This document shows positions 12,701 to 21,700 of a DNA stretch of 64,000 nt, in pieces. Location: NCBI RefSeq assembly GCF_001649575.2, contig NC_051453.1, positions 409,381 through 473,380 on the forward strand, given 5' to 3'. How positions within the stretch are numbered: position 1 is the stretch's first letter; every line of letters begins with the position of its first letter. The translations under genes were made by a program, and so were the position numbers. The notes under the pieces were generated by a model that saw only the letters and a list, made by a program, of their open reading frames with translations, had not been told where the DNA came from and did no database searches. Source of the stretch: Kryptolebias marmoratus (taxonomy: Eukaryota > Chordata > Actinopteri > Cyprinodontiformes > Rivulidae).

Positions 12701-15700
12701 TAAAGTGGCTGTGAGCAGAGTTTGACAGCAGAGGCAGCGGGAGGTAAAGCGAAAGAGGGGGAAGTTCTGTAAATAAATATGGGTCCATTCTGACAGACAG
12801 AAGCCTCGAGGCAGACCGAGGTATTTCCAAAACAGGCTGTTCCAACACTAATCAGGACGGACATCGCTGGACTTTAAAACCTAACCAGCAGCAAACGTGA
12901 CTGGGTGCAGGCTGGGATGTGTGTGTGAATGCAGGACTGATGGGGCCCGAGCACAAAGGAAGACACACACTCCGCAGGTCTGCTTCACGTCTCCAGACTC
13001 CCCTTTGCCCTGCTGCCAGCTGTGTGTCCTCCGAGCCTGTCACACACCGAGGGGCTGATGACGTTACAGCTAAGCTAAACATCGGGTCAGGGTCCGGATA
13101 ACACCCCGAGCCAAGGCCTGAGGAAGAGCTGCAGCTCCAGCTTCACTTCCTGGAACCACGGAGGTTTTTAAAAAAAGAAAGAATAAAGATAAAAATACAG
13201 AGTCCCTGGTTTCTAAAGCTGGAGATGTTTTGACTGCTGCAGGGGCTGGGGACACGGGGAGCGGGCCCTGGGAATCTTTCATTTTTGGAGTACGGTAGCT
13301 GTTCCGTTTCCTGCATCACTGGGAGACTTCCTTTTCACACAACAATGAAAAACCTCAAATTTCAACATTTTAGTGGCAACAATCCTGTGTTCCCTGACAG
13401 TCTGTCACTCATTCAGTCACACAGAGGGTGAAGGGCCCCGTTTGTCCTTAAGGACCAAAACTTTCCATCTCTTTCACCAGTTTGTGGACTTTCACATGAA
13501 GTGTTTACAGAATTATAATTCTCATTTAATAAATAAAAAAAGGAGAAGAAAAAAACCTAATTAAACTGTATACATTAAAGAAGAACATGCTTGAAAATGA
13601 ATGTTGGATTAAACAGAACATTTACAATACTGTAGATAAACTAAAGTTTAACACTGGCCACCTGGTTCAAAGCAGCTTATCTGATCTACCAGATACTGTT
13701 CTGAATCTAAAGATGAGCGTTACGACCTACAGTGAGATCCACACAACAAACAGAAAAAATAAGGAGTAGATGGAAACCAGGCAGCACAACCTGTCCGGAG
13801 CCGAGCTGTGAGGCCTCCAACTGAACCGACATGACCCGCGCACAAGCAGCGCCAGTTTTATTACCTGGAAGTTGTCGACTAATTAAACAGAATTAAATGG
13901 GGTTTTTTAAAGCTAATGTTTTAATCCTTCTCAATAAAAAGGTCTGTTTTGCTGAGATTTTATTAATTAGGGTGAAAAACCAGAACACTGCGTGGTGAGT
14001 AAGTGTGGTAAGTGTGTTTCTTCTGATTATTTTTGGACCCACTGTGGTCATGTGTCAATCCCAGAACATCACTCTGAGCCTTATATTCACTGAAACACAG
14101 TGAAGTGTGTAAAACACCTGAGCTTCATTGTGGCAGATTTTTACAGGTTAAAATCCTCACTCTTTGCTCTGCCACATCATTACCATTAAAACTCTAATTA
14201 AAAAGTGTCTGAATGCCCAACAGACACAACAGCATCTCAGATCCAAATAGAAACCAGAACAAAAAACTCAGATTTTTTATAGCCCTCCAAAAGGGAAAAA
14301 AAGTCTCAAGCGTTGTTCTATTTCTGTGTAACCACCAGCTGCTACATAAGAGTAAAAACAAAGTTAGTCAACTTTCAGCACAATGTTTGGAGACTCTGGA
14401 AGAAGAGGCTTTCTCAGCTTTGTTAACCACATCTCTGTGTTTCGACAGCTACAGACATAATTCAAGATATAATAAATGGTTAGATAAGCACGAATGTTGC
14501 CATGAAATAAGAGGAAGTCATGTAAGCATGACTCAGTACTCAGTTTAAACTCTGGAACATGAAAATGAGAATACTTTGTATGCAAATCATATAAGTAATA
14601 ATATAGTCCTACTTAGAAAAAGGTCAATAGTCACTAAAGTGCTGAGCATGTAATTATCATCAATGGTTGTGGAGACACGCCCCATTAAAGGTTTCTGCCT
14701 AAAAGCAATCAGATAAAGTTTAAAAACAAAGAATATCTAGGATTACTGAATATCTAAAGAAGTGATTGACAGAAACTCTGTCCTTTGTCTTACTGTTTTC
14801 CTAATATTGTTTATATGTTATTGGGTAGGACTAGTGCCTTTGTTGTGCTGAAAATGGTGGCAAAATCTTTTCATTTCCAATATTTTTAACAGAAAAAACG
14901 TGTACAGAATCTGAATTTTCAACATATAAATCACCTGTTGGAACAGAATCAATTTGTAATTAGAGGTTCTACTAATTGTAATAAGTGTAAAGACATTTTT
15001 CTGCACTCGTATTTGAAAGTCTTCAAGTGTAAGTACTTGTACTCAGTTTGTGGTAATGGTGCATCCCTAAAAAAATGACATACTTAAAAGAATGAATAAT
15101 CACTTGGCTTTAGCAAACGTTTTGAGGGCAGGCTGCTTGATTGAGTACTGCTGATCGACACTTTGGAAGCTCTAAGATTACAACCTGTTTGCCAAAAGCA
15201 GAAATTAGTCAACTGATCCAAACCGCTTCGTAATTGACAAGGTTTCTGGCTTGCAGAGTCAAAAGTCTAAACTCAGTTTAGCAGGGAGTTCAGAGGTCTG
15301 GACTTTGCTGTTGGAGAGAGTTGAAGTGTGCTATATTGGAAAGCAATTAAGAAGCAGTTAGTGTGAGAAAGGTCCCGCTGTTTGCTCTGAACATTTTCGA
15401 CCCAGATTTGGCCTCCTGGGCAGCCTGACACCACGCTAAAAAATAACTCCGACTTCAATTAAAGTCATTAATAAAAATCTCACATGCGAGCGGAGCCGGA
15501 AATAAACACAATCGGGAGACGAGAATGTCACGATGCAGACTGAGAGTTATGTGAGCACAACAACACGGGTTCTTTACAAATTCCTATGTCTCAGGTCTCA
15601 GGTAAGGTTCATCTGGAATGACTCAGAACAACAGGAACCTGCCAAACTCTGCAGACACACAAAGACAGGATGGACGTTCACTCTGACAGCTGTGCTAACC

Positions 15701-18700
15701 AGCTCCACAAGCTGCGTGCCGGCTGGTATGTTGGTTTGGCCGACCGCAGATCATGTAAAGAATATATCCACTTGAGCTAAGCATTCTGTGCGACTACTTC
15801 ATTTTTCAACACTGAGAGCCAAAGCTTGGCCCAAAAAGGATGCTGTAGGGCTGTAATGAGTCATAGTGAGAAGACAGGGGTCTGGAAGTTTAAAAAATTT
15901 ACTTTCAAGTCCTGCTGCTGGTCCAAATATGAGACAATGTTTATCTTTCTGAGGGGGAAAAAAACCTTTTGAAATGTAGGAGACATACAACATTCAACTG
16001 CAGTACCCGCCGCTGTTCTACTGAACTCGTTGGTAGTTTGAGACGCTGCTGCCCAACTCGTTCCTGTTTGGTCTGAATACAACATGAGGGAACCATTCCC
16101 ACTTCACCCAAAAATCCTTTACAGGATAATTCATGATTTAAAAGCTGAATTTATTTATTTTCTGTGCACATGACATAAGTATAAATGGATCCAAATAAAA
16201 ACTAGCATTCCTTGGAGGAATGCATGTCGCCCACCACCAACATTTCAAACAAAGATCTCAAGCGACAGGACAAAGTATCTTTTAGGGGTGATTCTCAGCA
16301 ACTACCACACCAAGATATTTGCTCTGTTAAAGCCATTTTTGTGTTTGCTAAGTAGATTGAGGCCTGTGTACAGCTCCAGGATCAGGAGCATTTCTGGGTT
16401 ATTATGGGTGGAAATCTTTAGGAACCTCACGATTTGATTATGAATGTGATTCAGAGGGAAGCTATGGGATTATGCAAATCTATGCACAAATTAAAAGCTT
16501 TAACCTCATTAATAAAGACAGATGCATTATGGTAAATTTAGCAATTATTAACAGACAAATTCTTCAGGGTTCAGCAAAGAAAAGATGAAAAAAAGCTTTA
16601 CTGCAACATGTTTCAGCTGAAGGAAGCTACGGTAACTCCACTAGCAACTACTCTGACTCTCTTGAAGTGGTAGCACAGATTAATGTCAGCAAAAGCCATG
16701 TTTACATTTGCAAACCGATCCAGAATCTTCCATCTAAAAGTAGATTTTACCTCCCACCCCCGAGCTTTAATTCAGAAGTCCTGAATATTAACTGCGGTGA
16801 CGGGTCGTAAAGATGAATGAAGTTCTGTTCTCTGTGGTGACGGGCCACTGGAGCACATACATGGTGCTTCCTGCGTCCCTCAGGACCGTACACTTCCCAT
16901 TGATGCAGCGGGCACACAGTAGGCACGCTCAGTCTGAACGTGAGAACGACTGAGCATTGTTCCCGTTGGTCATATTGGGCCCGTTATCAGCACCATCAGT
17001 CCTAATACTCGGGCTCGCATTGTGTTGGGCTGCTCCGTTTATTTACATTCAGCCAGTAACAATGAAAACATTGCCTCTGCTCCTACCGGGGCACAAACAC
17101 ATGGAAAGCAATAATAATAAAGATGGAGGCAGAAGAAGTGTATGTATAAATAGTAAGGGGAAGTAACTGTGGCCGAGCGGAGAGTAAACAGACAAAAGCA
17201 TGAATGATGAAGTGAACAATTGATTTGAAGTACCTGGCAGAGCGACAGCGGTCAGTCTCGGCTACACCTTGAAATCTTTCTGGCATCTGAAGGTCAGCGA
17301 GTGTGTTTATAAGTGAGGCTGTGTGACAGGTGAGGGCTGATCTCATTTTGATGGAGGTGAATTAGGCATGTTGTGGTTGGCTGCTGTAACTGTAGCGCAA
17401 AGTGGAGGGTTTTCACACAGCGGCCAAATGAGCCGCTTTAATCAACCGCTGCTCAACCACATGTGGGAGAAAGAGGAAAAAATCCAAAGGCCAACAAAAA
17501 TCAAGAGCTACTTTCAGAGCCGAGAGGAGGAGTGTTGGTTGAATACATAAATGTGTGAATCTGTTTTACCCGACAGAGCGTCCTGAGCCTCGAAGAACGT
17601 GCTGAGGCCTCCCTTCACGTAACCCAGACTTCCCTCGTTCTTCTTCGTAGCCTGTTTCTTCAGATTGTTGGCTGCAGCCTTCAGGTGCTCAAAACTGTTA
17701 AAAAAAGAAATAAAGACAGAATAAAGATGCCATTTAATCCACAGAAATCTGATCAGACTCTTTTTCTCCAGGTCCAGAATCCCTTGAAGGAATGCATGTC
17801 GCCCACCACCTTTTTATGCCAGAATTTGATTTTATTTTTTTAAATTAAGATCATCTCATGCTGGATCATCTCATGGGACAGCCGTTTGGCCAAACCTTTC
17901 AACTACTACCACATTTTTAATAAAATATTTGTAAAAACGACTGAGGTATAGCCATTTTTCTGTTTGCTGAGGAGGAAATCTTAAATAGGGTTTCATTAAA
18001 TAATCCCTCCAGTGGTTCATGAGATATTTTACTAACAGTAAAAATCAAGGCCCACAGACAGGCAAAACCAATAATGCTTTCCTGGCAGGTGATAACCTGT
18101 GGAGATCAAATCATATTAAAGGGGGAAATAAACAGGTATGCTGCAAGTTTCAGCAAGGAAAAGCCGAACGCTTGGATTTCTGAGAGTCTGAAGGCATCTG
18201 GAGCCGCTGTGAGGACGTGTTTCTGTGTGTCGGGAGTCTTGAGTGAGGTTTCCTCTGCAGGAAGAAACAGTCACCCGGTGAGGTCCAAACAGAGGCCCCT
18301 GGTCATGCTGGATCCTTGGGGTCTGGGTTACTGGGAGGCTAGGCAGGGGGGACAGGAAGCCAGGAATGTCCAAAATAACTCTCCTCTGCCCCGACGTGAC
18401 AGTCTTCTGGGTCAACAGGGTGCCTTCTTCACACCCGTCCCTGTTCTGTGAACTGACGGCGTAGAGGTTTAAGAATAAAACAGTTTAACGAACTGTTTTC
18501 ATCGTCAAATGTTTCATTTAAACACTTCTTTATCATAGAGTTGTTGCCATATGACAGTCTGTAACACTAGAGAAGTTAGCATTTACTGCAATAATGCAGC
18601 GGAAACCCTGAACGCCTCATGACTGCTGAGAAGAAACTGAAACTGAATTGGTAAAGTTAAAAACAGTAAAATGAGCAAAACAAAAACCTACAAGCTAAAA

Positions 18701-21700
18701 CCAGCTGAAGAGTAGCTTAAAGCTAAACTTAGAAAAACAGTAAATAAAAAACAAAATTAGACAAAAGCAGCTGAAACCAAAACCAAGAAAACAGAAGATA
18801 AAACTAAACGAGAGAAAGAATTTTTGAAAAGGAACACAGATGAAGAGCTGTTATGGGAACCCAGATATCCAAGCAGGGAGCGAGGACATAAAAACGTTTC
18901 GTTTCATGAGCGTGGACGCTTCAGAGCAGTCAAGCATCAGTCAGGAGGTTTAACTGCTTTATTTTGCCCTTTATGATGAATCCACACCACAGATTTTTTA
19001 TTTTCTTTACCTTAGAAAAGGAGGAGTTTGGCCATTTATGCCCTGACTTAACTATTTTGGTTCAAATATCTGCAGAATAAAACTGATAAACTGATATTCT
19101 ACCCCTTTCTGTTTTCTCATCAGTAAAGGCGGGCCTACCTGGTGCCTGCGTGGTTTTCTATGAGGTACCAGGTTGCAGAGAACTTCTCACTGGTGAAGTC
19201 TCCACTCATTCCTGGAAATATCACCCCCAGGTCTTTCTGTGGGACGTTACCTCTGCAGGGACACAGACACAGAGTTAAAATCGTTGCAGGGTGGCGTTGT
19301 CCAGCAGGGGGCAGTGTGTAGCCAGGAAGTGCTGAGGCTGGGAGAGGCTGGCGTGGGAAGTGCAGTGTGTGACGCCTGGCTGCCCCTGGAGGACCCAGTT
19401 CTCATTAGGGAAGCTTGATCTCTACTAATGACCTGTGGTCTGCACAAACCCCCCCCCCCAGCACCACCGTCACCACCCACTCTGCACTGTTTGCTTCTGT
19501 GAAACGAAAAATACATCGAAGATATTAGCCCTGGAGAGAAAACCAGAGACCTCCTGATTTAGATGAGTTTAAACTTATTCACTTCTTATGAAACATGAAC
19601 AAAAACAACAACGTTATATTTATTTGTACAAACAGGTTCAGGTAGAAATATTCCAGCAGTTCTGATGTGAAATGTTAAAGATTTTAGGCAATGAAAATAG
19701 AAAGTATTGAGTTTAAGGTTCCTTTCTCCCATTTTATAAAACTAATAATATATATAAATAAGTTCTGATACAACATTAAATAATAAAATTATTGTGAACC
19801 TCAGGAGACAACATCCTTTAATTACTACTTGTAAGAAAAGGATTAAGATTTTAATATATTTCTAATTAGTAAGAATATAATTTTGCCTAAAAGAAATGTT
19901 TTAAATATTGAAACTGATTACAGACAGAAGTGGGCTTTGATTAAATTGGTTTAAATGTTTGACAGAAGCGGCGTCAGGTTCCTGTAACTATATACACAAA
20001 AAGACTATTTTTCCTTTTTTATCAAGCGTTACTTTCAGATAAAAGCAAATTTGAAAAGATGAAGAAGCTTTCCTCGACTGAGAAGCAACAGAAACACTTC
20101 AGTGTGTTTTTTTAAAAAACAACTAGATATACAGACTTTATTTCAGACATCCACATTAACGAGAACATTTCAGACATCCACAGTGACATTTCTTCTATTT
20201 ACAAAACATTTCAGCATCACATTATTGATGTTTTACTGGCATATTATCATTTTTTAGGATTATTGAAATAAAAAATATGAAATAACTACATTTATACATC
20301 TAATGTGAGAGTTTGTCAGATTGAGATTAGTAATTTGTTCTGTGTTAATAAAAAACTAAATCTGCTGTATTTGTCCTATAAAACTGCTGTTTAACATATT
20401 GTGAAATGATCATATGGGGAGGAAGAACGCTATTTTTCTGAAATATCAAATTTGACATTAAATAACTTAGTCTTGTTTACATATTCTATCTTTTAATTGT
20501 CAAAACAATAACTTAAATATTTTCAGAAAATTTAAAGTTAGGTCAAACATTTCTGCTTCAAAGAATGTGATTTTTTTAAATTCTGTTTAGTAAAATGCAA
20601 ATGTAACTACAAGCAGCTAATCTGTGATTACAGACAGAATTAGGTTTGATTAAATGTATTTAAAAACAAGAAGTGATTCAAGCTTCTTGCAACAGAAAAA
20701 TCTTTACATTTTTATTCTACAATCAAGACTTAAAGTTCCATATTGATCATTCTTTTTTACCTTCTACTTTTAATTTTTGGCAGATATCTCTACAGTGGTC
20801 TGGGTTATTTTTCTATAGTAGGTGAACCACAAACATCATAATAAATCAGACTGAAGAGAAAAAGACAGCAGGAGATGAGTTTATCGTCTCAGATAGACCC
20901 TTCCATGAAGCCATCAGTAAACGTGTTCATTATTCAAAAACCAACACAGCTACACCTAAAACATCAAAGTCCACATTTTCTATTTAATCCGTGTGAAAAG
21001 TGCTCTGATTGGTTGAGCAAATTATTTTTAGACATTCAGATTGTTTATCTTCTGGGGGGGAAACAGATGAGGAGCAATCTGCAAACACTAATATTTCTCC
21101 AAACTCTTTTCCCTTTATTCCACACTTACAGTAAAAAAGCAAGAAAAGTTTCTTTATATCGCAAAAATCCTAAAGTGCTTCAATATCAAATACAGTAAAG
21201 ACAGTGCATAGATGTGAAAGACGAAGGAGAGCAATTAAAAGCTTGTCTGAATAAAAAAAATAACTTTTCCAGACTTTCCAGGCTGCATAGGAACCCTGGA
21301 AGCATCACATGTGTCAGCTCTGTTACATTATGCAGGGAATTGGCTAAAAACAACCAGAACAATCTACACAACAGACGATTTATCGGAGCTTCACGACTAA
21401 CATGAGACTAACTGCTGGTTGTGTGTCTGCGTTCAGAAGGATCTCTGCAGGCTCTCTGCAGGCTCTGCGCTGGATGTTTAATGTTTCCCTGGATGCGAGC
21501 GAATGCCTCAGCCTCTTTATGGGGGTCTTGTCTCTGGCCACGAGCGGTCACTTGCCCCCGGCCCCTTCAAACCAAACAAATACAAAGCCAGAGATGCCAG
21601 AACTCGACAACACAAACTATACGTTACAACCTCTGCTCTCCCCGCTCGACGCGTGGGAGGCATCACTACGGCGCCTGCTCCGAGGCTCCTTCCAAACGTC

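Larger units (their letters stand above)
11076..17569. other. exoc2 intron 6
   Basis: 6,494 bp. It holds a pair of direct repeats (about 11930-12100 and 13925-14085), a family-P copy (about 16202-16350) and two complex, repeat-free blocks (about 15290-15530 and 16790-17520). Short ORFs here show no protein-like features. No coding exon of another gene was found. Confidence 0.7.
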
